Of a DNA stretch of 64,000 nucleotides, positions 20,330 to 30,645 are shown one piece after another (the first letter of the stretch is position 1; the number at the start of each line of letters is the position of its first letter). The position numbers were made by a program, and so were the translations under genes. The notes below the pieces were generated by a model. The model made no database searches. It was not told the origin of the DNA and saw only the letters and a program-made list of their open reading frames with translations. The DNA comes from Erodium maritimum (taxonomy: Eukaryota; Streptophyta; Magnoliopsida; Geraniales; Geraniaceae), in assembly GCA_963921825.1 (NCBI GenBank), contig OY997589.1:2666001-2730000 (forward strand), read 5' to 3'.

Positions 20330-23300
20330 ATGACTGTGTTTGGTTCATCTTTTGCCTTACTCCATCTTCTTCTTCTTCTTCTTCTTTCCCTCTGCTACCC
20401 GTTGTCAGTTATTGCTAACAACAATGAGACTGATCGGCTAGCTTTGCTCGAATTCAAGTCAGGAATTACTCATGACCCTTCTGGTATCATGGCCTCGTGG
20501 AATAACTCCATCCATTTTTGCCATTGGGATGGTGTTTTTTGCGGTCATCGACACCAAAGGGTTACTGATCTTGACCTACGCTCGAATAGATTGGCAGGAT
20601 CCATATCCCCTCATATTGGAAACTTAAGCTTCATCAGAAGCCTCTCCCTCCAAAACAATAGTTTAACTGGCCAAATCCCTCGCCAGCTCGGCCGTTTGCA
20701 TAGGCTTCAGATTTTGAATTTGGCAAATAACTCACTGGTGGAGGGAATCCCCACCAACTTGTCAAGTTGCCTCAACCTCGTTATCATTAGTTTGAGCCGC
20801 AACTTTCTTTTTGGGATCATTCCTGCTGAGATGGGCCTTTTGGTGAATCTCGAGGTACTATATTTAAATCACAACAATCTTACAGGTAACATTCCTTCTT
20901 CTCTTGGGAATTTGTCGTCTCTTCAAAATCTCTTTATGAGCTCAAATAGGCTTGGTGGGAGAATCCCTTACTCTCTTGGACAACTCACAAATCTCAAGGA
21001 GTTTGTATTAAGTGATAATAGTTTTGAAGGAACCATACCTTCCTCCATTTTCAATCTCTCTTCTATGGAGAGCTTTGGTGTGTATGAGAACCGACTCCAT
21101 GGGAGTTTTCCCTTAGATTTGGGCATCCTATTTCCCAATCTTCAACAGTTCCGTATTTTTTACAATCTGTTTACTGGATTAATCCCTCCTTCAATATCCA
21201 ATGCCTCAAATCTTCAACAGTTATACCTCGTTGGAAACAAACTTACCGGTCAGGTGCCTGATTTAGATAACCTTCAAAAACTTGAGTCGTTGATCACAGC
21301 AGAAAACGAGCTAGGGAGTGGAAGAGAAGGGGACTTGGGATTCCTCTCCTCTTTGACTAATGCCACTAGCTTGAGATTCTTGGATATAAGTGACAACAAT
21401 TTTGGAGGTGTATTACCACATTGTTTGGCCAACTTGTCATCCACCATATTGGACATAGGAATAAGAGTAAATCAAATAGGTGGAAGAATTCCGGCTGGAA
21501 TAACAAACCTCAAAAGCTTGCGAGTTTTTGGAGCACATGACAACTTATTGTCCGGTAGCATTCCCGAAGATATTGGAATTTTTCGAAATCTCCATATATT
21601 ACATCTTCACAACAATGAGTTCATTGGAAATATTCCAGCTTCTCTCGGAAACTTGGGAAATTTGATAAGCCTTCGTTTAGATGGGAACAAGCTTCAAGGT
21701 AACATCCCATCCAGTCTAGGAAAATGCCCGTCTTTGTTGGATTTATTTATTTCTGATAATAGTATCAATGGCACAATACCATCAGAACTTTTCACTAACT
21801 CATCTCAATTGTGGGCACTAGACTTGACAGGGAATAAGCTAACTGGTTCCCTCCCTATAGAAATTGGAAATCTGGATAATTTAGGCCAGTTTGGTGTTTC
21901 TGGGAACTTGTTGACGGGTGTAATCCCTAGTAGTTTGGGTAGCTGCACAAGTTTGGAATTTCTTGCAATGGGTGGTAATTTCTTCTATGGCGCCATTCCA
22001 TCATCTTTAGCCTCCCTAAGAGGTTTGCAATATCTGAACCTTTCTCACAATAATCTGTCCGGAGAGGTTCCTGGTTTCTTAGGAAGCTTTGGCCTTTTAG
22101 GATTAGACTTATCCTACAATAACTTTTCTGGTTCGCTACCTAACAAAGGCATCTTCAAGAATGCAAGTTCGGTTTCAGTTCAGGGAAACCCTTTGCTATG
22201 TGGAGGAGCAACCTCAAGCCTTCATCTTCCAATATGCACATCTAGGGATCGAAAGAAAACGGGAATGACCTTGAAGCTGAAGATCACTATCAGTATTGTT
22301 TTGTCATCACTTGCTGCATTTTTGGTCTTTATTTCTCTCATTTTTTGGCTTTTAAAGAAGAAAAGCAAGAGAGATGTACCGAGTTCTTCTTCTCAGAATT
22401 TGCTATTGCAAGTGTCATACCAAACTCTTTTTAGAGCAACTGAAGGGTTTCATTCCACTAATTTGATCGGGACAGGAGGTTTTGGTTCTGTGTACAAAGG
22501 AATTTTGCTAGATCCACCAGGAATGGTTGCTGTGAAAGTGTTTCACCTTCAACAAAGAGGTGCTTCTAGGAGTTTTATGGCTGAGTGCAATGCCTTAAAG
22601 AACATTAGGCATCGAAATCTTCTAAAAGTAATCACTGCATGTTCAAGCATCGATTCTTGTGGAGATGATTTCAAGGCCATAGTTTACGAGTTCATGGCCA
22701 ATGGAAACCTTGATCAGTGGTTGCACCAATCTATTGGATCGGATGGCACGCACGAGCCAACAAAGAAGTTGAATCTTCTCCAGAGGCTAACCATTGCAAT
22801 CGACATAGCTTGTGCGTTGGATTATCTACATCTTCAATATGGCCAAGCACCCATCGTTCATTGTGATCTGAAGCCAACCAACATTCTTCTCAACGATGAA
22901 ATGATAGCACAAGTTGGTGACTTTGGGTTGATGAAGTTTCTCTCCGAGAGCACCGGTAACTTTCCAACAAGCCAAACAAGTACCACAGGACTAAGAGGAA
23001 CAATCGGTTATGCTGCTCCAGGTATATATAATTTGCACCCTTTGCTAATGACAGTATCATGTTTCCATCATCAAACTCGTTATCTGATTAATTATTATGT
23101 GTGATTGTAGAATATGGCACTGGAAGTGAGGTTTCAACCTACGGTGATATGTATAGCTACGGCATCCTCCTACTCGAGATGTTTACTGCAAGAAGGCCTA
23201 CTGATGACATGTTTCACAATGACTTGAACCTCCGCAACTATGTTAAGATGGCTTTGCCCAACCAAATTGATAGAATCGCAGACCCAATACTTGTTCAAGA

Positions 23301-23578
23301 AGCACACGACAATGTTGTTGACAGTGAGAGATACCATAATGTTATGGAGGCGCTGGCTCTGATATTTGGTATCGGAATTGCTTGTTCGGAGGAATCACCA
23401 AGAGAAAGGATGAACATTAGTGATGCTCTGACAGAGCTAATTCTCATCAGGGACAAACAGGTATTGAAAATTTATGATTTGTATCTCTATTGTTTTGTAA
23501 GTTTTAAATTCGTGAGGTTTTAACTATATACGGATACATTTGCAGATCATACCAAGGAGGCGTGTTCGCGGTGCATGA
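20330..23578 (+). CDS. LRR receptor-like kinase B (subfamily XII, EFR/Xa21 type)
   Basis: Exons 20330-23021, 23111-23460 and 23546-23578 give 1024 aa. A strongly hydrophobic signal peptide (LLHLLLLLLLSLCYP) is followed by the LRR cap (NETDRLALLEFKSG, CHWDGVFC) and roughly twenty LRRs. The typical LRR consensus GNIPSSLGNLSSLQNL is uninterrupted where gene A has its insertion. Then come the LRR-end cysteines, a membrane helix (ITISIVLSSLAAFLVFISLIF) and a kinase with GTGGFGSVYKG, VAVKVF, IVHCDLKPTNILL (non-RD, Cys before Asp) and DFGLMKF. The first intron splits the APE motif codon (APG|E), the usual intron of this subfamily. The family perceives bacterial peptides or other ligands at the plasma membrane; this copy's ligand is unknown. 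It is the best-preserved member of the cluster. Confidence 0.92.
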
Positions 23579-24082
23579 TCATTACTTAAATATCGATTCC
23601 ACTACTTATTTGTTTCATGAATATTTGATTGTGTGTTCTTCGTAATGCCTAGGATAACTATTCAATACATATTGGGTTTGTAATCTAAATTTTAGCGTTT
23701 CAATTTATATCTAAGTGTGTTTTCAATAAACTAGTTGGATTTTGGAAATGCTTAGACTGTTTTTGCAGGTTCACATGTCAAACAGATTGCTACTTCATTT
23801 TGTTAGTCATTATTGCTTTATTTATGTTGAGTTCTCTTTTTGTTCGGTATGATATTTGGGTGTGATGGTACATTTGTGTAGGTTTTAAACCCGACTTGGT
23901 AGCACATCTCTCCTTCGGTAGCGACCCTCCCAAACGCCATCCCAACGTTGGCAATACTTTGATAGAGTTTACTAAAGCTCAAGGATAGGAATGGCGCAAC
24001 ATGCGAGCATGGAGCGGGGAACAGGGATTTCCCAAACCCGCCTCACTTGTTCTCGTGGCTACTTTTAGTTCTTGGTCAAATC
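23579..24082. other. 3' flank of gene B, no independent gene
   Basis: It contains the same downstream block as kinase C (TTTTCAATAAACTAGTTGG; AAAGCTCAAGGATAGGAATGG near 23973), which marks the duplicated unit. Confidence 0.6.
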
Positions 24083-24290
24083 CACTGCTGACATTGGAAT
24101 TGCATATTCGGAGTTCACCAAGAGAAAGGATGAGCGTTAGTGATGCTTTGGCGGAGTTAATTCTCGTGAGGGGAAAAAAGGTGCGAACAATTTCTAATTC
24201 GCAACTTTTTTGGAATTTTGGAGGTTTCAACAATTTATGATTACCAATGCATATCATATTTCGTGAGACATTTTCGTATTACATGACCAT
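24083..24290 (+). pseudogene. Receptor kinase D, tail fragment only
   Basis: The coding trace GIAYSE..SPRERMSVSDALAELILVRGKK corresponds to the end of the second kinase exon of A, B and C. A donor-like GGTGCGAAC follows, and then a decayed match of the last mini-exon (CATATCATATTTCGTGAGACAT). The rest of the kinase is missing and the frame breaks after SE. This is the fourth, mostly deleted unit of the tandem array. Confidence 0.7.
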
Positions 24291-25111
24291 TAAGTCCTTC
24301 ACATGGTCATGATCTAAATATTTGTGTTTTTTTATGTAATGCCTAGGATAACTATTCCATGATTATCGGGTTTCAAATGTATGTGTGTACTTTTAATTCT
24401 AAGTGCATGTTTTAAATAAACTTGTCGGGGAAATTCCAGACGAAGAACGATGGGGAGGAAGGAGAATCCTTGCATTGTAATTGCCTAATGAGGGTAAAGC
24501 ATCTCTACCTCGACAAAGTTCATATTCCTTCAATACGTCATATTGGATACTATAATGGTATGTTCCGTTTCGTATTCTATTAGTTCTTTAAATCCGTAAT
24601 ACAAAACAAATTTTTCTATATACATTCCCTTCGTACTTAGTCTCGAACATTAGCATACTAGTCTATAATATTATCGGACTCTAATTTATAATAATGTAAT
24701 AATGATTAAAGACTAAACAACTATTTAAATAATCTTAAGCTCAATATCTATAACACTAGCTCAAGGAGTTTGTTAAAAACTTCAAATACTTTATAAAATA
24801 CACATAAGGGGCAATTCAGTCAATTCATAGTAGAACCCGACAACGTGCACAAAATGTGACCGTTGGAAGCCCCTACAAATCTAGTCGTTTCCTTTTTCGA
24901 ATTTATTATTATTTTAATTAAGCAAAAAAACGGCTAAAATTATATCCTAAGCGATTCCACGAATCCGATCAAAGGCTTCACACGACGAAACCCACCAAAG
25001 CCCTCACTGCGAAGCAACCAATTTTCTTCCTTTTTCTCGCGTTTTCTCTCTCTCTAACATGCTTGGGATCCAAATTAGGAAAGGAGAAGAGTCGATAGTT
25101 TCGGTGCATTG
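24291..25111. other. Intergenic, upstream of the lipase gene
   Basis: AT-rich, no coding frame. The last 200 bp probably hold the promoter and 5' UTR of the lipase-like gene (CT-rich TTTTCTCTCTCTCTAACATG near 25045). Confidence 0.45.
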
Positions 25112-27983
25112 ATGGCGAAGCGTGCGGCGGAGGAGGAGATATCGAAGGAGGCTGTGGCGGCGGAGGAGGAAGCTCACCCGTATGCGTTTCATGTGTCTGG
25201 TCCTCGCAATGTGTGCTCTCCGAATTGGAGAGATCTCATCAGTTCCAGCTGGTTGGTGCCCATTTCGTTTTAGCTCTTTTTTCTCCGAGTTTCGATCGAT
25301 TCATGGTGTTTTAGTGTGTTGAAATTGAAATTATTGTGATTTTTTTGGGTTTTTGATTGAACCCATTTGCTACTGAGTTCACTACTGCAGGTTATTGCCT
25401 GATAATAGGAGAAAATGGGAGATTTTGCTTTTGGGTTTTGACTGATATTGAAGATCTGGGTGAATGTTGAATTGGGGTTTGGGGATTTGAGGGATAGAGT
25501 TGTGGGTTTATTTGGAAATCAAAGAGATGGTAATGAATGATGTTGATTGAGCAGAAAAAAAGGAAATTTTGTTTGGGTTTTGATTGTACATTGAAGATCT
25601 GGGTGAATGTTGAATTGGGGTTTTGGGATTTGAGGGATAGAGTTGTGGGTTTATTTGGAAATCAAAGAGATGGTAATAAATGATGTTGATTGAGCAGAAA
25701 AAAGGAAATTTTGTTTGGGTTTTGATTGAACATTGAAGATCTGGGTGAATGTTGAATTGGGGTTTTGGGATTTGAGGGATGGAGTTGTGGGTTTATTTGG
25801 AAATCAAAGAGATGGTAATAAATGATGTTGATTGAGCAGAAAAAAAAAAGGAATTTTTGTTGGGGTTTTGATTGAACATTGAAGATCTAGGAAAATGTTG
25901 GATTGGGGTTTTGGATTTGAGGGATAAATTTGTGGGATAAATTTGTGGGTTTATTTGGAGATCAAAGAGATGGTTATGAAAGATATTGATTGAAGAGAAA
26001 AGCCCTAAGATAATAGGTGAAAAATGGAAAGTTTGCTTTGGGTTTTGATTGAACATTGAAGATCCAGGAAAATGTTGGATTGAGGTTTTGGGATTTGTGG
26101 GTTTATTTGGAAATCAGAGAGATGGTAATAAATGATGTTGATTTAACAGAAAAGTCCCAAGTTAATGGGTGAAAATGGAAATTTTTGCTTTGAGTTTTGA
26201 TTGAACATTGAAGATGTAAGAAAATGTTGGATTGGGGTTTGCGGATTTGAGGGATAGATTTGTGGGTTTATTTGGAAATCAAAGAGATGGTCATAAAAGA
26301 TATTGATTGAACTGAAAAGTCCTAAGATAATAGGTGAAAATGGAGAATTTTGCTTTGGGTTTTGATTGAACATTGAAGATCTAGGCAAAATGTTGAATTG
26401 GTGTTTTGGTATTTGAGTGATAAATTTGTGGGTTTGTTTGGAAACCAAAGAGATAGTAATAAATGATATTTTTTTTTGAGAGGAGTAATAAATGAATTGT
26501 ACAGAAAAGTCCTGTGATTTATGCTAATGGTTTTGTGTCTGTTTTTTTTTTTTTTGCTATTTGGTTTATGGTTTTTGGAGATGATTAAATGCTTCATTTA
26601 TTGTTGAACTCTATTTGTTTCCTTCTAAGGTGTCTTGGGATTTAGCCATAGATTTAGATCTATATATGTTATTGGATCTTCTTTGTTGATAGGTTTGTTG
26701 ACTTATTGTTTCCTTAAACAGTGATAATGTTCCTTAATTTTGGGGAAGTTCCCGTTTCTCCAATGGTTGATTGGATATTATTAACTTGCATTAATGATGG
26801 GTGTTTTTTTTTCAATCTAAATGGTGAACTTTATTGCAATTATCAGAGAAGAGGGCTACTAGTTGTAAAAATGAATACCTCAGGGTACTTTTTTGTAATT
26901 ATGCACAGAAATCGGAATTGGTTTCTTTTGTAATTACAATGTTTCAATTGGTTTTTTGTGTTATGCAGGAAGGACGGGAACTACAAAAGAACGGTGATCG
27001 CCTGTTTCATACAAGCAGTATACTTACTAGAACTCGATAGACAAGAGAACAAAAAAGACGAAGACGCCCTAGCCCCAAAATGGTGGACCCCCTTCAAGTA
27101 CAAACTCGTACAAACCCTCATAGACCAAAGAGACGGATCAATCTTCGGTGCAATACTAGAATGGGATCGAACAGCAGCACTATCCGACCTAGTCCTCATC
27201 AGACCCAGCGGTGCACCAAGAGCCGTCCTAGCACTCAGAGGAACACTACTCAAAAGCCCAACAATACGAAGAGACATCGAAGACGACCTCCGCTTCCTCA
27301 CTTGGGAAAGCCTAAAGGGCTCGGTGAGATACAACGTTGCTCTAGAGGCATTGAAGACAGTTGCAGAGAGATACGGCAGCAGCAATGTCTGTATTGCAGG
27401 CCATTCCTTAGGAGCCGGATTTGCCCTCCAAGTTGGGAAGATGTTGGCTAAAGAAGGTTTGTATATCGAAACCCATTTGTTTAATCCACCTTCGGTTTCC
27501 ATAGCCATGAGCTTGAGGAGTATAGGGGAGAAAGCAGGTTTTGCTTGGAAGAGGCTGAAGTCAATGCTTCCATCGAGAACTGAAACTGAGGCCATTGATG
27601 CTGCAACAGAGGAAACACCTGGTTTTGGATTGAAGAAATTCATACCTCAATTCTATGGCAACAACAATGGTGGATTGGGATTGAGGAAATGGGTACCTCA
27701 CTTATACGTTAACAATAGCGATTATATCTGTTGTTCATACACCGATCCTGACTCTAAAGAAGGAGGCGATGATGCTGATAAGGAGAACGTGGGCCCGCGA
27801 AAAGGCGGGCAAGTTGCTGCAAAACTGTTTGTGCTGTCGAAGGGGAAGCAGAAGTTTCTCGAGGCTCATGGGTTGGAGCAATGGTGGTCTGAGGATTTGG
27901 AGCTGAGGATGGCTCTGAGTGATAGTAAGCTTATCAGCAGACAGCTCAAGTCATTGCACAGTCTTCCTGCAATGAAGCTTTGA
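25112..27983 (+). CDS. Class 3 (alpha/beta-hydrolase) lipase-like protein
   Basis: Two exons, 25112-25251 and 26969-27983, joined by a 1717-bp intron, give 384 aa. The codon for the Trp of SSSW is split by the intron (SSSW|KDGNYKRTV). The N-terminus (HPYAFHVSGPRNV..PNWRDLISSSW) and QAVYLLELDRQE, followed by APKWWTPF, belong to a plant group of lipase class 3 proteins. The nucleophile elbow is CIAGHSLGAGFALQ (Ser in GHSLG). The likely substrate is a triacylglycerol or other acyl ester, but specificity cannot be read from sequence. There is no signal peptide or obvious plastid leader, so it is probably cytosolic. The intron holds a minisatellite and a MITE fragment. The ATG is supported by an acidic leader (MAKRAAEEE) and the absence of any upstream frame. 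Confidence 0.88.
25425..26460. repeat. Intronic minisatellite, about seven copies of a 140-175 bp unit
   Basis: The block TTTTGATTGAACATTGAAGA recurs (with small changes) near 25435, 25573, 25715, 25868, 26045, 26196 and 26361. Each copy is followed by AATGTTG.ATTGGGGTTTT, GGGTTTATTTGGAAATCAAA and GAGATGGT.ATAAA. The copies diverge progressively to the right. It lies wholly inside the lipase intron. Confidence 0.85.
26834..26903. repeat. Family-1 MITE fragment in the lipase intron
   Basis: The arm TTGCAATTATC..GAAGAGGGCTAC..GAATACCTCAGGGTAC..GTAATTAT is one end of the family-1 foldback element. Confidence 0.65.
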
Positions 27984-28855
27984 TGGTAATACAAGGTTTT
28001 AAGAACCTTAAACACATCAAAATTGTTGCCCTTCTGGTGATGCTGATACAAGGTTTTAACTTTTAAGAACCTTAAACACATCTAAATTGTTGCACTTCTG
28101 GTGATGCTGATATATGTATTTGTGTTCTTCTCCTCCTTTCTTATGGTGTTGTCCATATGTAAAAATGGCAGCGAGAGGGAGAAGAAGAAGATTGTAAAAC
28201 CATTTTACAAGTATAAATAACATGCCATTTGTTAAATAATTTATTTATTTTGTGTACTAGCTTTGCATTTGGACTTGAATATATTTTGCAAATTTATTGT
28301 TTTGGTAAACCAAAAGTTGTCTTGTATGAGTTTATAATTAAAAAAATTTTAAAAGTTAAAAAAAATTCACTTCACTCTACTCTAGTAATAAATCGCTAAA
28401 ACGTCCTCGGTTAATTTTAAGATTTTAAAAAAATATATCGATTTTGCCATGAATTTCTGCCCGAGTTTCTAACATTATTGTAGGGATATTTTTGTTTTTT
28501 ACTATCAAAAAAATAATAATAGAAGTTTAGATTTTCGAAAAACCTGTCACGTTTACATTGAATTTTGCCCAACTTTCCTAATAAGTGGTTGTAGGGGTAT
28601 TTTTGTTATTTCTTATTAATATAAAACAAAATGAGAAAAATTTAAAACCAATATAGTTAAATGAGAAAGAGGACATTGACAAAATTAGTGTAGTTTTCAC
28701 AGAATTACCCTTGTTATATTCCAACTAATGATTATAAGTCAAATATTATCTTGTTCGGTTTCTTTTACAAAAAAAACTTTATTCGTGTTCGTTAAACTAA
28801 CATGACAAAGCTTGAAGCTTTCGAGAAACATTCCATTCCTAGGACATATCGATCC
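27984..28855. other. Intergenic, 3' flank of lipase gene
   Basis: AT-rich. A short direct duplication (TACAAGGTTTTAA..GAACCTTAAACACATC, about 27991-28019 and 28050-28082) lies in the presumed 3' UTR. No gene seen. Confidence 0.5.
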
Positions 28856-29032
28856 AAAAACAATGACAATACAACCCAAAAGTAGTTAGGAGGAACCTAC
28901 CATGAAACTAACCGTTATATAACAGTTACCATATAGCTAAAAACAATGACAATACCAAACCAAAAGTAGTTAGAAGGAACCTAGATTCTAACAACAAAAC
29001 TAACCGTTATATAACAGTTAACTTATTGCTAA
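28856..29032. repeat. Two-copy direct repeat, about 90 bp, upstream of SAUR
   Basis: Each copy carries AAAACAATGACAATAC, then CCAAAAGTAGTTAG, then AACTAACCGTTATATAACAG. The last motif is a near-palindrome containing two MYB-type AACCGTTA/AACAGTTA sites. The copies lie about 380-550 bp upstream of the SAUR start. Confidence 0.65.
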
Positions 29033-29316
29033 AACCAATGACAAGTGACAGGTAAGTTAGTTAGGAATCCTAGAAAACCTACTTTGTCCTTTAACTTGTA
29101 CTTTAACTGTTCTCCTAGTTTTCTCCAAACCTTTCTCCAACACCAAGGGAAGAAGAACCACACCACTAACCAACTTTGTCACTCAAATTTTCTCCTCTTT
29201 TGTCTTTTCCACACCATTTTTCTTGTTCAGCACTCCACCTAGAACAATGATTCCAATCTGTAACGGTCAATAACTATGCGATTTAAGAAAGTGATTCGAG
29301 ATCTGAAAATCGTACA

Positions 29317-29324
29317 TATAAATA
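29317..29324 (+). promoter_or_regulatory. TATA box of the SAUR gene
   Basis: TATAAATA lies 85 bp upstream of the ATG at 29410, a normal plant spacing. Confidence 0.6.
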
Positions 29325-29409
29325 CCCAGTTCGCATCACCAACATTAAACCCACCAAAAAAAACCCTCAACAAATCCTGAAAAGAAGACTCAAATCTTAA
29401 ATATCCAAC

Positions 29410-29781
29410 ATGAGTACCAAGAACCTCTTCAACATGACCAAGATCATCAACAAACTTGCCAGATTCGTCCAGAAACAGGACGGTACGGACAAGGGTCACT
29501 TCCCCGTCTACACGACCGGCATGAGGAGGTTCATGGTACCTCTGGCGTGCCTCGAGAACGAGATCTTCAGGGAGCTTCTCAAGCTGTCCGAGGATGAGTT
29601 TGGCCTTCCGTGTGAAGGCCCGATAATGCTTCCGTGCGACGCATTCTTTGTCGAGTATGTGATCTCATTGATTAACCAAGGCTCCGCCGGAGATCTCGAG
29701 AAGGCTCTGATCCTCTCGATCGTCACTAACCGTTGCTCTTCGCTGGCCAGTTCTGATCTCCAACGGCAATTCGTTTGTTAG
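29410..29781 (+). CDS. SAUR family small auxin-up RNA protein
   Basis: Intronless, 123 aa, as usual for SAURs. The conserved core is KGHFPVYT..RRFMVPLACL, then IFRELLKLSEDEFG and GPIMLPCDAFFVEYVISLI. The N-terminus (TKNLFNMTKIINKLARF) is the short basic/hydrophobic leader of the clade near Arabidopsis SAUR61-68, inferred from memory of that group. Family members inhibit PP2C.D phosphatases at the plasma membrane, which activates H+-ATPase and promotes cell expansion; that role is inferred here. No neighbouring SAUR copies are seen, although the family often occurs in tandem. Auxin-response elements were not scored. Confidence 0.93.
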   Translation: MSTKNLFNMTKIINKLARFVQKQDGTDKGHFPVYTTGMRRFMVPLACLENEIFRELLKLSEDEFGLPCEGPIMLPCDAFFVEYVISLINQGSAGDLEKALILSIVTNRCSSLASSDLQRQFVC

Positions 29782-29817
29782 CGTGTGACACAAGTTTCAA
29801 AATTTTGATTAAGAATG

Positions 29818-30258
29818 GGGATAATTGCAAAAAAATACCCTAGGTATGCTCTTTTTCCAACTTGTAGTCATCTTCTTTGATAATTGCAAAAAAAAAATGT
29901 TCTGAAATTGTCTTTTTGTTGAATTTTGTATAAATTTAGTTCGAAATGACAATTTTTACCCATGGAATTTTAAATTTGAAAATAATAATTAAAGAACATG
30001 AATATCCAAACTTTCATATCCTTTAAATGTACAAAGAGAAAGAAAATAAAAGGATGTGAAAATTTGGGGTTTTACTTGATATTTTTTAAATCTCAATTCC
30101 AAGGGTAAAATCATCATTTTATACAAATTGCAAAATCATCTCTTTATACAAATTGCAACAACAAAAAGACAAGTTTAAGTACTTTTTTGCGATTACTAAA
30201 GAAGAGAGCTACAAGTTACAGAAAATGAATACCTCCGGGTAACTTTTTGCAATTATCC
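29818..30258. repeat. Family-1 MITE, complete foldback copy
   Basis: The left end GGGATAATTGCAAAAAA and right end TTTTTGCAATTATCC are inverted. The arms also share TCTTCTTTGATAATTGC and TGTCTTTTTGTTG. The centre is AT-rich. It lies between the SAUR gene and the 3' end of the JASON-like gene. Confidence 0.85.
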
Positions 30259-30645
30259 TTTAGAAAAACATGTCCTTTGTAAGTTCCTCATATCGCCATT
30301 GCAACGAGGAAAATTTGTATACATTCTCATCTGGTTTGTACATTGCACAAAAAATAAACACAGTTGAAACTTCAATCTTGCCAAACAAAATGCTAAAACT
30401 CAAGAACAGGGCTCTCTGATTTGTTCTTTAACCAATGCAAATATACTATATGTACATTACAATGCCTGAGCAGCTCTCATGCTGCACAAAAGAGTATAAT
30501 TTCTAGGATTCAGTTCGTAACTATTGTCCCCTGATGCAAAACCATGATATGTTTCATTGTACGAGACAAGAAAAGATGTAATAACATATCGGATCGAAGA
30601 CAAAATCATGATTGAATGATAAACCAATGCTGCCTCTGTTCTTCA

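Noticed and set aside
25793-26597. Minus-strand frames rich in Phe, Asn and Pro in the lipase intron
   Set aside because: They are translations of the minisatellite, and the repeated peptides follow the DNA repeat.
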